64,000 bases of DNA from NCBI GenBank assembly GCA_964035545.1, contig OZ037765.1:10224698-10288697 (forward strand), in the 5' to 3' direction. Of this stretch, positions 13,401-25,800 are shown piece by piece; within the stretch, counting starts at the first letter, position 1, and each line of letters opens with the position of its first letter. The notes below the pieces were generated by a model. That model saw nothing but the letters and a program-made list of their open reading frames with translations, did no database searches and was not told the origin of the DNA. This stretch comes from Bugula neritina. Lineage: Eukaryota; Bryozoa; Gymnolaemata; Cheilostomatida; Bugulidae. The position numbers were made by a program, and so were the translations under genes.

Positions 13401-16400
13401 TCAATTATTCTAAATACTATGCTAAACTATTGATATGGAAATGATATTGTTTTTTTAAATCAGTAAATGAATTAACATACAGTTACCTACAACTTAAAAT
13501 AAAAATATATTACTTTTAAAAATTGTGGCCCAGTTTAAGAAATTATGCCCGGCATTCCACTAGTTGTATATATGACATATATAGTGTACTAAAAACACCA
13601 TAAAATACTATTTAACCTTACATTGTATCATAAAAATATAATTTAGTACAAGATAATTATTATAGTTAATATAACTCTATAGTTACTTTCTGTTTTAACA
13701 GCATCAACAATAAAAACTCACTTCATTGAAATCCCCCACTCTCGGGATGTGATTTTTTCGACTTTTCCCAAGATAATCTCCAGTATTAGAAATTACAACT
13801 GTAATTATAATGAAATAGTTTAATACATACAAATTCTAACTATGTTTTGGCTACTAAATAAATTATACATAATTCAAAAAATTTCTCAACAGCTATCCCT
13901 GTGAGAACCCCTGATAGAAAGAGTTTTTAAAGTGAGCTAAAGACTTAGTCATAAGTGGCACAGGGGCAATTATGATTGGATGCTCTTCCTAACATCACCA
14001 ATAGCCTTTACTGGGGTCCGAACCACTGACCTTGTGTTTACTGAGCTAAGTACTTTACCCCCTAGACCACAGCATCTCTCTTAGTGACTTTTATTAGACT
14101 ATGATATAATTATTTACCTGTAGTATTCCACATGACGTCATTTGCATCTCGCTCTAGAATTGGAGAAAGAATCACCATGTTGTACTTTTTAGCCAACTGT
14201 AAATATAACCAACGCTGTATAGATAACTACATATTTATCTTAAATTTCACCCACTGGTGCAGTAATAGTCTTTTGCTCACCTGGTGCTCAAGAACAAACT
14301 AGCGTTTTTTGATTAGAGTTGTTTCTAAACAATAAAATTTTCTCCAGAACAAAGACTAAACATAAAAACCTGTCACTTTACTATAATTTTTGAGAGCTAA
14401 AAATAGAAAGATTATGTTAGGTAGTATAATTTATTGTTATGTGAGCGTAATCTCAACTAAATAATCACAATTTTTAAACTTACTACATGTAACACACTGA
14501 CTAGAGGTCAGTCTGTATTTGACCTCATAACCTATTTCATTTAAAACAAATGACCTACTATACTCTGGCAATCCTAAACAGGCAATACATACTATAAATA
14601 TTTATACTGCATTTGGCAGAGGTAGGTGCAGTAATGGAGAAATTGAGAAAAGCCTGTGTTCTAGATTAGAAATGTAGCAAAAGAAGTTGTGTTCTCACAA
14701 GAACCAAAATTTATAAACAAATTTAAAGAACTTAGGCTATCTCAATTTTTTCACTACTGCTCCTAAATGATTAGGCGATGTATCATAGCTATAAATAGTA
14801 GAATTTAAATCCTGTCAGAATTTACCTCCTGCAGCATCTGCGTAGTTGGACCACTTTCAGCTGACTCAGCAAACTCACACCAAGGTTTCTTCTCTCTTGT
14901 ACAGAAAGTGAAGGGCATTGCTATAACAGATTAAAAAGAATCAGACATGACTTAAGCATGAAAATTGGATTAAAAACTGTATAAAGGAAACTTGCTTGTG
15001 ATGTATTATTAAAATATTATACCAATTATAGTCCATGCACTACAAATACTTACTCCAACATTCCTGCAGACATATAATGTTACATTCACACATTGCAGCC
15101 ACGTCTATTATGTCACTAATTCTTTTCCATAAAGCATTTCTCTACAAATTAGCAAGTTCAGCAATAATAATATCCTGTCATGCCAAAAGTTCTAACATTT
15201 TTTTCCCTACATTCTAAACGTTAAAGCATAACCTGCTTCCGTCAATTCTATTAGACAAGTAAATATGGCAATACAGTAAAAAGTATGTTTCATGTATTAT
15301 AATAAAACAGATGACTGAAGCAACAATTATTGTAGACTTATGACAATAAGTACGAAAAGGTTCCACACAGCATTACCTGCTCTATAATAGGCTTGTCCGT
15401 AGGCAGCACTATTTGGTTTTGTATGGCACCAACTCTAACTACTCTGGCTGCTCTGGTCTCTTCTGCATGAGCCAAATCCTTCAGGGAATGTCCTGCGAGC
15501 TCAAAGTTCTTGGCGGCAGCAAGTTCAACTGCTGCCGACGGCAAATCAAGAGACCTGTAAGATGAGACCCTCACCTGTATTCTATGCCATTGAAACAATA
15601 ACTTATCTTTGAATTGTACGTTTAGGTGCAGCAGTAGAGAAAATTTAATAGCCAAGTTTTTCAATTTTTTAATAGAGTTTTGTTTGGAGCGAGTTGAAAT
15701 TTTTGAGAAAACGTAACTTCTTTTGCTACATCTCTAATTTTGAACACAGGCTTTTCTCAATTTCTCTAATACTACACTTATAGCCTCCCTTTTAGCTGTT
15801 ATGCTAGTCAAGTGTCTAAGAGCTATCTTCGATCAGTTATTTCATGGATCTGTGAAACTGGAAAATTAGAACTTTATATAAAAAAATTATCGGCCTACCA
15901 CTAGACAAAGTAGAAGTTTGTACATAAGGAGTTCAAATTAATAACAGGATAAACAGTGAAAAGATAAGTTAAATATGGGAGGTTTCAAGTCAAAGCAAAT
16001 GAAGATTTGTAATCATTTGCATGAAGCTAGTCTTTGCAAATATCTGATCAGATGAGGTGGAGAAATAGACTGAAACGGTATCTTACATCTAGAGGAGAAA
16101 ACTACTGAATACACCTGCTGATAGAAAGGCGCACCTGAAGGCTCAGATCATCACCAACAGTCCAGAAACTATACAAAAATGTGACTGTCAAGAACTGTCA
16201 CTCACGGATTAGTCTATAGTCTATACAGTTCTAAACACAATCTTGGGGCATTAGCCATAGCCAGACTAGTTGGAGGAGGCCTAGCTGCTATTACTTGTCT
16301 ATTAGTCTGCTCAATCTCATATCTCAAACCAAGGATTAAAAGCTAAAGTCATCCTAAAAGCTAGACCTTAGCACCTAGTTAACAGTTTCTGTTGTTACTT

Positions 16401-16782
16401 TAGCAGTTTCAATTTCCTTAGACAGATACACTGACACCTGGTACAAACACTAGCATAACAGTAATGCTGCAGCAATAATTCAGAATTATACAATAACTTG
16501 TGATGCATATAATTGAATTTATAAGATAAGGAAGATAAGAAACCCCAAACCATTGCAACACCAACTCAGAGAGCAGTGTAAAGTAAACCCTCATCTACCA
16601 CACTACAAGTTTCAACTATGAACTACTATAGTGTTAGACTAATAGATCTGGAGCCAGTCTATTAATACTTACCCTTGCAGGCTGGCTGCCTTGCCATAGA
16701 GTATTCTCAGCACTTCCTCTCTCTCTTCAGGTGGCAAGTGCTTATGCAGACTTTGCTCAACTGATTGAAACGATCCAGCCAT
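10468..16782 (-). CDS. UPB1: Beta-ureidopropionase, complete, 11 exons
   Basis: Nitrilase-family enzyme of reductive pyrimidine breakdown, hydrolysing N-carbamoyl-beta-alanine to beta-alanine, ammonia and CO2 in the cytosol. Exons in transcript order: 16782-16673, 15554-15377, 15141-15054, 14920-14826, 14196-14118, 13798-13722, 12850-12681, 12159-12078, 11883-11773, 11500-11414, 10551-10468. Phases join to 386 aa, close to the human 384. The N-terminus [20 protein letters not shown] aligns with the human protein end to end. Catalytic triad candidates are all present: Glu in IICLQECW, Lys in [14 protein letters not shown], Cys in [13 protein letters not shown]. Other conserved runs are [16 protein letters not shown] and [17 protein letters not shown]. 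The last exon, 27 residues, begins MTQRLDLY and ends at TAA at 10468. Introns hold a SINE, two copies of a MITE and a triplet repeat. Confidence 0.96.
12335..12625. repeat. Self-complementary triplet repeat in UPB1 intron 7
   Basis: The first part (about 12340-12525) is an imperfect array of CTG/CTA/ATTG-type triplets and the second (about 12525-12625) is an array of AGT/AGC triplets, the reverse complement of the first. Single strands could fold into a long CNG-type hairpin. Poly-Leu and Val/Ala-rich open frames here are artefacts of the repeat. Confidence 0.85.
13897..14080 (-). mobile_element. tRNA-derived SINE, copy 1 (UPB1 intron 5)
   Basis: On the minus strand the element starts with a tRNA-like head: TGGTCTAGGGGG resembles an A box and GGTTCGGACCC a B box, about 45 bases apart. 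The tail runs to GAGAACCCCTGATAG (plus-strand wording). A clearly related copy lies at 25905-26088. The length and internal RNA polymerase III promoter layout fit a tRNA-derived SINE. Confidence 0.7.
14622..14767. mobile_element. Short MITE, copy A (UPB1 intron 4)
   Basis: About 146 bases with inverted ends: TAGGTGCAGTAATGGAGAAA at the left, and TTTAGGAGCAGTAGTGAAAA when the right end is read on the other strand. A second, inverted copy with a shared interior (GAGAAAAGCCTGTGTTC, ATGTAGCAAAAGAAGTT) is at 15621-15783. Confidence 0.75.
15621..15783. mobile_element. Short MITE, copy B (UPB1 intron 1)
   Basis: Inverted copy of the element at 14622-14767. It begins TTTAGGTGCAGCAGTAGAGA and its other end reads TAAGTGTAGTATTAGAGAAA on the minus strand. 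The interior shares GAAGTTA/ATGTAGCAAAAGAAG with copy A. Confidence 0.75.
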
Positions 16783-17073
16783 GCTAAACAGTGTGACACT
16801 AATGTGAAGCTGCTGCACCTCAGTGTACACGTAGCGAGTAATTGTCTGCAAGTTGAGCTACTATTTCAATGCAACTGCAAACTGTCAGTGCAACTAGGGT
16901 AGCAATATATTGTCTCAATATGTAAATACTGCGGGGCCTTTATTGAATATACAACAGTATAATTGTGGGTGGAATAGATGTCATCCCGTAACTAATAGTG
17001 TAGTAGACAAAGAGAGCATAGACTAGATGTCACTCATGACATATGGCCATAGAAATTTATGCGGTTCATGAAT

Positions 17074-17227
17074 GGTTTTATAAGCAGCTCAGAGTTAGGG
17101 TGATTGAAAGCAGTAATTTGTGGTTCTCGAGTTTGGAGTAGGGGTCTATTGAGACCCCCAACTTTAAACTCAAGAACTGCAAACTACTGGACTCAGTCAC
17201 CCCCAATTTGAAGCTGCTTATAAAAAT
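17074..17227. mobile_element. Fold-back element between UPB1 and the prokineticin-like gene
   Basis: Near-palindrome of about 155 bases centred on GGGGTCTATTGAGACCCC around 17145-17162. Outer arms are GGTTTTATAAGCAGCT and its complement. Part of one arm (GGGGTGACTGAGT) is seen again near 20519, so related sequence is scattered locally. No coding content. Confidence 0.7.
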
Positions 17228-17765
17228 ATTCATAGTTTATAGCTTACACAGTCAATAGAGTATGAAAATATATATAGTATGAAAATAATGTAACTTGTTC
17301 ACTATTATTGTGATTGTCAACTACTTATAAAACCATTTCACAAATGTATAGCACAAGGTTATAAATTATATATATAGCACCACATTCTGGCAAGAAAAGG
17401 CTGTAATTGGCTAATGATTAAACAGGTGTACTCAGCACTACATTTTCACAATAAATAAATGAAACTGAGTTTTATTTATTCCCTCTCAAGGTTACATGAA
17501 TCTTAAGATGGTAACAGATTAATACCGGTTGGCAATGTCTTTGGTGCAACTGTTTGTCATGGAGGGAGAGTGATGGTACATCTATCTAGCGATTTTTGTT
17601 AGCATTTTGACCAGATGATGCTTCACACCAACGCATTACATAAAGATAACCTTTTCAGGAAGAGGACATAACTGAAACTACTATAGTAATTATTCGAGCA
17701 TTTGGTTGAAGCCCCGAAATACCAAAGCTTAACATTTTAAGTTAGGGCTATGTAATTATGTGATG

Positions 17766-17777
17766 ATAAAATATAAG
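17766..17777 (+). promoter_or_regulatory. TATA-like element of the prokineticin-like gene
   Basis: ATAAAATATAAG lies 53-64 bases before the ATG at 17830, a spacing that fits a TATA box with a short 5' UTR. Position and sequence only. Confidence 0.4.
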
Positions 17778-17829
17778 CACTGTAACAAAGTTTTCCCACC
17801 ATTTAAATATAACCGGACGTAAAGGCAAG

Positions 17830-18605
17830 ATGAAGGTCTTGGTTGCTCTTGCATTGCTATTCTGTGCTGTTTCAGTGAGTAGTGCATTTTAAACAATGAA
17901 CTATTATACCAAGTATAGCACATTACTTGCACAGGTATTTGTCTTGCTATATGCAATGTAATATTTTAGGCTGACTTTTTCCCATTTGGATCTCTGCCAT
18001 CTTCAAAGAGATGTGTCAGTGCTGCCCAGTGCAGCCCAGACGAGTGCTGTGTGCATTCTCCATTAGCTAGAAGATTTCTGTTTGATGATGATGGATTTCT
18101 CAACAGCTTTTCTAGTCTCCACCAGCATTTGACGTAAGTAAAAGTAAAGGCATATCAGTTATGAACAATTATATAGAATATAGACTCACATCACTCCCAT
18201 TATCAAGTTATAAAATAGCTAACTCAAGGGAACTTCAAAAGAACATATATGATTTTTTTCAACATGCAGGTATAACTATTACGTCATCTAGAAAGCAAGT
18301 TTAAGCTACCTGCAGCCTATCTTTATGTCAAGATACTGTGAGTAGAGTTACTTGAGTTTTCATTGGATGGTAATTTTAGCACCGGACACTGCCGACCACT
18401 CAGGAAGGAGAATGAGTCATGCGTACCATTTGGAAGAGAAATGAACTTGTTCAACACTCTGGCACACTTTGCCCTCTGTCCGTGTGAGGGAGATCTAGAA
18501 TGCACAAGTGACAAAGCAGTAGAGGCTCACGACACCCACACAGTGGAAACCCACACCAACACCATGTGCAGCAAGCCTGAAGGCAGTGGTGAAGAAATCT
18601 ATTAA
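17830..18605 (+). CDS. Secreted prokineticin/astakine-like cysteine-rich protein, complete, 3 exons
   Basis: Exons 17830-17874, 17970-18133 and 18380-18605 (stop) encode 144 aa. Exon 1 is a bare signal peptide (MKVLVALALLFCAVS), with cleavage expected near the exon junction. The mature part has ten cysteines in the order C-x5-C-x4-CC, a spacer, C-x8-C, then C-x-C, C and C (KRC...AAQCSPDECC; GHCRPLRKENESC; ALCPCEGDLEC; MC). This is the AVIT/prokineticin pattern, shared with invertebrate astakines and related to dickkopf and colipase folds. The vertebrate AVITGA N-terminus is missing, as in astakines. The loop between the CC pair and the fifth cysteine is long, about 35 residues, and acidic. 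Prokineticins act through G-protein-coupled receptors and astakines on blood-cell formation; the role here is unknown. Confidence 0.8.
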
Positions 18606-18740
18606 TATGTCTACAAAACAACTTTTGGTTTTAATTTTCTGTGCAGATTGCTATTTAGTTTCACCACTGAATGAATATAGAAAATATTTGTTCACATTTT
18701 AATATTGTCAACAACTTTTGTTGTGCTTGGCAAATACATA

Positions 18741-18746
18741 AATAAA
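18741..18746 (+). terminator. Polyadenylation signal of the prokineticin-like gene
   Basis: AATAAA 136 bases after the stop codon at 18605, in AT-rich 3' UTR-like sequence. Confidence 0.6.
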
Positions 18747-19067
18747 GAGTTATACATTTGTGCAAATCAGCATTCCTTCCTTCCCAAGATTGAAATTAAT
18801 TTAGGTTTTTATTTATACTAATTTAGTGTGAGTTCTAATACCTATATAGTCGAAGTCACATGACGTCTAGTAAAAATCATAAATGACTTCAACTATGTTA
18901 TAGGCTAAGTCTCGAGACAAATTTTTCTGTCGTGACTCATGACAGAAAAAGGCACTGTCGTCTGCGGTGCAGTTAGTAAGATTCCAGTTGCTGTATGAAG
19001 TCAACAAGTTCGCTTGTGATACTAGAAAGCATTAACAAGCATACGACTTTTAGGATATTATTGATGC

Positions 19068-19490
19068 TGACACATTTAACATATGCAGTATAAAATGTTC
19101 ATATATATCTTAGCCATCATCTACAGACTATTTTAAATTGTATGCTCAAACAATTTCGTTTTATAAGAAACTCTGTGCTCATGCTGATGAGCTAGTAGGC
19201 TCTGGAGTTGGTGGTATTATACCACTAATAACAATTATTGCTATTTTTAGCTGCTGCAGCACACTGTTTGATCACTGGGCAGTCTTGAAAGTTTAAACTT
19301 TGTCACCAATAATTACTATTGGTTTTATAATACCACAGAATTCAGAGCTGAGAGAAACTTCATCAACATGAGCACAGAATTTTTCATAAAACAAATTTGT
19401 TTGAGCATGCGGTCTGTAGACGATAACAAAGTTATTACCTATATATGAATATTTTGACACTACATAAAGGAAGTAGGTATGTCAGGGATT
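19068..19490. mobile_element. Fold-back inverted-repeat element
   Basis: The halves are reverse complements over roughly 200 bases. Matched segments include CTCTGTGCTCATG on the left and CATGAGCACAGA on the right, GTATGCTCAAACAA and TTGTTTGAGCATGC, and CTACAGACTA and TCTGTAG. The centre is near 19270. No coding sequence. Ends are approximate because similarity fades outward. Confidence 0.65.
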
Positions 19491-20629
19491 CTTTGTTCAG
19501 TGAAGGTCTATATTAGTGTAATAACTAATACTATTCATAACAAATACACACACCTATGTTTTGGCACTGATTAAAATTAAGTACTAATAACATCAACAGC
19601 CAAAATTGATTAGTAGATGAGTCTAGATGCACAACATTTTAAAACAAATAATACTTATACTATCGTTTTTAGAGCATAATGCATTGCATAAGGAAAAAGT
19701 ACACCAATAATTACTGAATATAAATTACACAAATATTGTATAAAATTTCAATTATGCCTATATTATTTAAATTTCTTTTTAATATTATAATGGAAAAGAG
19801 AATAAGTTTTCTACTGAAAGGTGGTATTTATATCAGATCCTTAAAATAAATGTTGTATTTTGAGAAATATAAATGTAGATTTCTATCAAAATTTTTTTTC
19901 TTTTTTATAGACATCGTTAATTACTCATGACCAGTTTCTTAACCAGAGACATACCCATAATATACATTAAAGTTCTACAACTTTAAAATATCATAAAATA
20001 TAAAGAATGAACAGTCATGCAAAAAGGTAGGTGGATAGCCAGAGAAAGAAGAACAATTGCTCACCACCTGGTAACAAGTTTTTAGTGTACAGCTCATGGA
20101 GATGTGCTGACAAATCTCTTTATTCGAAAAATGTGCACCTAAAATCAATAATTACGTATAGTTTTGTGTTGAGAAATTTATAATCAGCCAAACATTTTTA
20201 TTTAGCTTGAAAAATATCAAAAATAAAGCAAGGCTGTCTAAATTTTAACAGATTTTAAGCCATTATTTATTAAAGTTATAATAACTAAACTATAATAATA
20301 TATCAGGTTAAGCTATGGTCTTTTAGCCGGTTTGAATATTTGAAAGGGAAGACAACTTTAAAGCAATATAATTCCATCGCCCACATACAGTACATACATT
20401 ACGTTATATTATTATTGTAGCCAAGCTGTATTAATTTGCAGTTGTGCTCTCTCTGCTGTACAGGTAGAATAACTTCTCACAAAACATTTAAAAACGAATA
20501 AAGCCGCTCTCTTAATTCCGGGGTGACTGAGTGCAGAGTTTGTATAAACAAATTGTCCTAACTGAAAACCTCCAACTGAAGGCTCGGGACCCCAAACCAC
20601 CAACTCGGTGCTACTTATTATTATCAAAT

Positions 20630-20780
20630 TCAATATTAATAATAATCATGATGATAATCATAGTACTATAAAATCAAATATTATTACTAATAATAATAAA
20701 ATATAAATATTATTAATATTTTAATTTATATTATTTTATTAATATTAAATTTAATATTAATATTAATCATTATACTTAAT
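20630..20780. repeat. ATT/AAT-rich simple sequence
   Basis: Almost pure A/T with recurring ATTATTAATAAT units. Confidence 0.6.
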
Positions 20781-20929
20781 CTTATACATATTGATATAGT
20801 TGTTAAATTTATCTAAATGTCAAAGCTCAAGAGTTTTGAAATTGAATTGAATATGAATTGCTTATAGTTATACTAAGACTCACTGTAAGTTACAGTAAGT
20901 AACACTAACTGTAAGAGTAATACTTATTA

Positions 20930-21030
20930 AATTTAATATTTTATTATAATTATTACTATTACTATTAGTATTAGTATTACTATTACTGTATTAGTATTAG
21001 TATTACTATTACTATTAGAATTAGATTTAC
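20930..21030. repeat. TATTAG/TATTAC simple repeat
   Basis: Tandem hexamers TATTAG and TATTAC alternate for about 100 bases. The same unit type forms the longer array at 45835-46425. Confidence 0.65.
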
Positions 21031-21459
21031 TTTTAGTTTTAGTTAGCTGCTAGCTCAGCTGCTAGGTAATGAATTTCAATGGCTATGGCTATTGGTATTA
21101 TTTTTAGAGTGTAACATAAGTAAATCAATATGATTAAATTATTATTATTTAATTTTATTAAAATATATAGTTTTAACTTATATTAATTTTGTTATAAATT
21201 GTAATTCTAAATTTATAATAAAACTACAAGTGACTCTGACTGTCAAGGTTATAATCACTCACTTATGCTTCTAATTGTACTCTAATACTAATAGTCATAG
21301 TGACTCGCCTTGCAGCGGCTAGTAACTTGCTTTGCTAGCTCTGCAAAGCTGTCTGGCCTCGAAGTAAGCCTGAAACACACTCAGGTTCTCTTTCAGTCAC
21401 TGCCTCGCTAAATGTCTCGCCAACCACACGTGTTTATTGACAAAACAGAGCTAAATGCA

Positions 21460-22130
21460 ATTCAGTGCTTTAAATATATTACAGTATAATCTCTTCTGAT
21501 GGGCACAGAGGTAGATCATATATGTTCAGCTGCAAACACAGCATTCGACAGACTTCACAAAAGGTCGTGGAAAAATAACCAACAATGGATCAATAATAAG
21601 AAAAGCCTGTACAGAGCTGTAGTTCTGACTACCTTGCTATAGAGGTGTGAATCATGGATTACTTATAACTATCACATTAAAATTTTCAAACAACTCTATA
21701 GACACTGGCTTTGAACTATCTTTCAAATAAGGTGGTGGAACCACATCCGTAATGTCATGGTGTTAGAAAACTAAAAACAATGGCGTTTTTGCTAAAATAT
21801 CGACTATGTTGGGTTGGTCATGTTTCTAGAATGAAAGCAGTTGTTTGCTTAGAATGGTGCTGTTTGGTGACTGCAAATGAAACTCGGCTTCGTCTAAAAG
21901 AAGATTTAAAAGCCAACCCAAATGTTCCTCTAACCAACTGAGTGTGCACCACAACATTTGGAAAAACAACCATCATTCGGGCAATTTCAGCATTTGAAAT
22001 AAATCATAGAATTATTCATTCTAAAAACGATGTAAAGGGAAGAATACAGCCACAGCCAACTCAGACTTATCACATGGCTGTGTTGAATGCGGTCGCACAT
22101 GCTAGCCCATCATTGAGCTAATTAGCCACT
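21460..22130 (+). pseudogene. Decayed non-LTR retrotransposon, C-terminal reverse-transcriptase region
   Basis: Conceptual translation, with stops and shifts, shows the familiar end of LINE-type polymerase proteins: a segment like AFDRLHKRSWKN, then LYRAVVLTTLL followed by a stop and CESW, an IRWWNHIRN-like block, and YVGLVMF where intact elements have a RWAGH-type block. A late MAVLNAV-like block follows. Several in-frame stops show it is inactive. Flanking ends and any poly-A tail cannot be placed. Confidence 0.75.
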
Positions 22131-22802
22131 AACGTGCTTGTCAAGAGAACTAAAATGTGTAAATAGCCTATTGGCATTTGTTTTTTACTTTTTGTTCTCA
22201 ACATCCTTTTATCTATGTGTTTTTTGTTTTTGGTGTACTTTCTTTTGTATACTTTCTCCACCCTACGAAGTGTTGTCTTGCAATGCCTTACTATTAGTAT
22301 TAGTCACTATTATGATGGCAAGTACTTGCAGTGTACCGCAACTTGCTAACTGAGATTCCTAAAAGATTTATAGGCAAGTAGTGTAGCCAAAAGACGTACA
22401 GCATTGACTCTAAACCTCCATAATAATAATTATATTAATATTTTTCATTCGCTCTTTATATGTTTATAATAATCATGATGACAGTTCTTGATAAAAATTT
22501 CAATATTCTTGTAAATTAAAATGTAAATGCACGTCTGTTAGGCAGAGCTTTGATTGAAATTATGAGTAAATTAAATGGCTGACTAAATCAATTTGAGCCT
22601 ATGGTTCAAACTAAACCTGTCAAATTTAAGTCATATCAATCAAATTTGAACTGACTTGTAAAGTTAGTGTAAGTGTAATCATATGCAGTTAATTTTATGT
22701 GATCTATTGTTAGGTGTACCCTATATCTTTTGGTGTTAGTATTGTCTTAGGACTTAAAGCCTGTAATTACGATGTTTTCTTTCAGCCAAAAATTGTAATG
22801 TG

Positions 22803-25800
22803 ATGGCATCTCCACTCTCAGAGACCGATGAAATTCAGGTGTTTACTAACGCCAGAGGACAAAAGTTAAGAAGATGGTGCTTATCTCAGGACTCTGCAAA
22901 GTAAATTTATTTAATGCCTGACTGAATGTGAATAATATTATATTAGAGCTTATAAGTTGTAATGGAATTCAGCAATATCAGCCTGTATCACTTGCATATA
23001 ACTTTTCAGGCTGAATTCTCACCGTATCCGTTTTAGTCTTTTCGGTAACGTAGTTTTTTAAACCGAATGCTAACGTTTTATCTATACATGTTGAAGATCA
23101 ACCATAATATTTGACTACTTATTGTTGCATATTGGTGTTGTTACTGATTGGTAGAAGGATTGCAAGCTTGTGAACCTTTAATGCCATTAGTCATTAAACT
23201 TATGTAATTTAAAGCAACCAGTGTTTAGTCATGGTTACCAGCTCTGTTTAAACTCAAATTTATTAGAAGTATTTATAGTTAAATATCACCCTAGCATTAA
23301 ATTGCACCAACTCCCGCTACCCAAAAAGGACAAAGTGGAGATAGGTGAGAATTAAATTGCACAAACTGCGTTGAGTTTGAATAATTCATTCTAAGTTACT
23401 ACATTTGCTTTAAAGTCTACTTTTATTGCAGGGCCATTTGCATTTTACTTCATGGAATTGGTGATCACATTCTAGCTTATAAAGATGTTGCAAAAGCTTT
23501 GTTAGAGAAGCATAATATATCTCTTCACGGCTATGACCAAGGTTTGGTGGCAATATTATTGGTGCTTTGCTGTTATGGAATAAAAATCATTATGTTGCTC
23601 CAGTTTTCACCATTTTTGATTGTAATGATAAATACTTTGAGTAATTTTTAAAAACTTAGGATGTCCAGAAACTGTATTGATTTTCAAATGCGATTTTTAA
23701 ACACAATTGCGTTTATCCGTATAATTAGATGATCAGTGGTGGTTAAAGAAGCGTAGTAGTTAAACAGACTATGTACTCTGACCAACTTGTTGATCTCTTC
23801 ATTGCAGTTGGCCATGGAAAAAGTGAGGGTGTCAGAGTAGACATTCATGACTTCCAGCACTACGTAGATGATGCAATACAGTTTGTTGACATCATCAAAT
23901 CAGAATATTCAGACGTACCTGTTTTTGTCATGGGCCACTCAATGGTAAGACAGACTACTAGTAGTACCACATTCAACGCAGAGTGTATAGTCTTTATCTA
24001 TTACATAATTTATTAAGCATCATCTTGGTTGGTGAATGTTTCAGGGTGGTTTAGTCCTTGGCCAGGCTTTGCTAAGTAAACCAGATCTTTGCAGTGGAGT
24101 GATAATGTATGCTGCGGCTGTCCATGCTAACCCCCAAGTTGTGACTCCATTCAAGGTTAAGTCTCTGCAGCTATGTCTGCAGCTCTTTGTGTCATATTTT
24201 TATTGTTTTAAATACATATGCCTTTCAACATCTTCAACAAGTGCAATGAAATATGTAGTGTTTTCAAATTAATAAAATTTGTTAGTCTAAATCTACAAGT
24301 TATACTGATTTAGTATTTGAAGTGGGTTTTATAAACTTGCCATAATTTGCAGGCCATTTAATTGGGCATTCTTTGGAGTTGCATTCTTTTTGTAAGTTTG
24401 ATAAAAATTAATTACTTGCGAATTCTATAAATACCACTTATTGCTCCGGTTGGTAGAAATTAAAATATTAATGAATATGTAATGAATGTTGTTGATTGAT
24501 ATTGAAGAATTCAACATTGTCCTGGTTATTGTATCATATTCACTGTTATTGCATTATAAAATTATTGTTATTGCAATGATTTTTAAAGCTTGAAGTAGGA
24601 AAAGTTTAGTTATCTACCATTTGTTATAATTAGGTGTAAAAATTAAGATTGAAACTCACAGTAGACAAGATCACTAACTCCATCAGCAAGTGCAAAAACA
24701 CTGCTTTAAATGCATAATTTTAGAATTGTAAATTTACTGTAAAATAGAATACACCAAGTTTTATACAGGGTCTGAGTATCTGCCCTGCAGAAGATACACA
24801 ACCCTTAGAGGGAAAATCTGTTTGTCAGAGCAGATTCATGACTTGCCGTGAGTTATTGTGCATAGTAAACTATTGGATATGGTGAAAAGCAGAGAACTCA
24901 GTCTATTTTAAGTCATTTAAGCCGAAGAGGTGACCTCAGTTCTTTGGTAACCATCAATCACTTATTTATAGTTATTAAATTTCTAAATATGTTGTTCAAT
25001 TATTTTAGGTTACAATGGCGAAATTACTCAGTCGTGTTTTTCCTTCTTTTCCTGTTGGAGGAATTGGAGAGGACCTGCTAACTCGAAACAAAGATGAAGT
25101 AATTATTTAAGATTCATCTGTTACTGTTTGGTTTTATTATTTCCGGCTTCTGTATTGCTATTGTTCTTCTTTTTTCATATTTGGACTCTTCTCTTTCATG
25201 CAATTCTTGTCTTTTAGTTCAATTTGTATGTTTCTTAATAATAGTTTCTTATCTCATATTTCTTTTCATATAATAACAATTTTATTTATTTTGCAGGCGT
25301 TACGGTAGGTTTTATTGGTAAACATGTTGTAAGATTTGCAATAAATATTATCTATTCTATCAATACCTACTGTCATTATTGATTTTAGCATTTAGAGTAA
25401 ACTTTTAGTTTTTGGCCATCAACGTTGAAGATTTTTACCAATTTATAATCATACATGCCAATCATGTTTTGCAATCAAATGTTGCAGTATGCACAGTTGA
25501 AACCATGATTTATAATTGTAACTATGCTCTCCCCGACTAATCAACAATTTATTCTTTTACCGACGCATGCCATTTACCTTGGTTAATTGATTTAGACTAT
25601 GCTCCTCTTTACTAAAGACTGATTTTGCTTGTCATTCAACAACTTTCTAGACGCTCACTTGAAGTTTTAATTTTTGTCAGTGATTAGTTCTAAATTCTTT
25701 TAACGTATTTAAAATTTTCCTCTTATTTATGGCTAAAAATGGGTTTTGTTCTGAATTCTCTGGTATGAGTAATGGTAGGATAACTCCATGATGTTGTTTA

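Larger units (their letters stand above)
18747..22802. other. Gene-free region between the prokineticin-like gene and the lipase array
   Basis: No host gene is recognisable. The region holds a fold-back element (19068-19490), AT-rich simple repeats (20630-20780 and 20930-21030) and a decayed non-LTR retrotransposon (21460-22130). The open frames at 20412-20633 and 22138-22353 show no conserved features. Confidence 0.6.

Noticed and set aside
22138-22353. Hydrophobic plus-strand frame rich in Phe and Cys
   Set aside because: It lies directly behind the decayed retrotransposon in T-rich sequence and shows no conserved motif.
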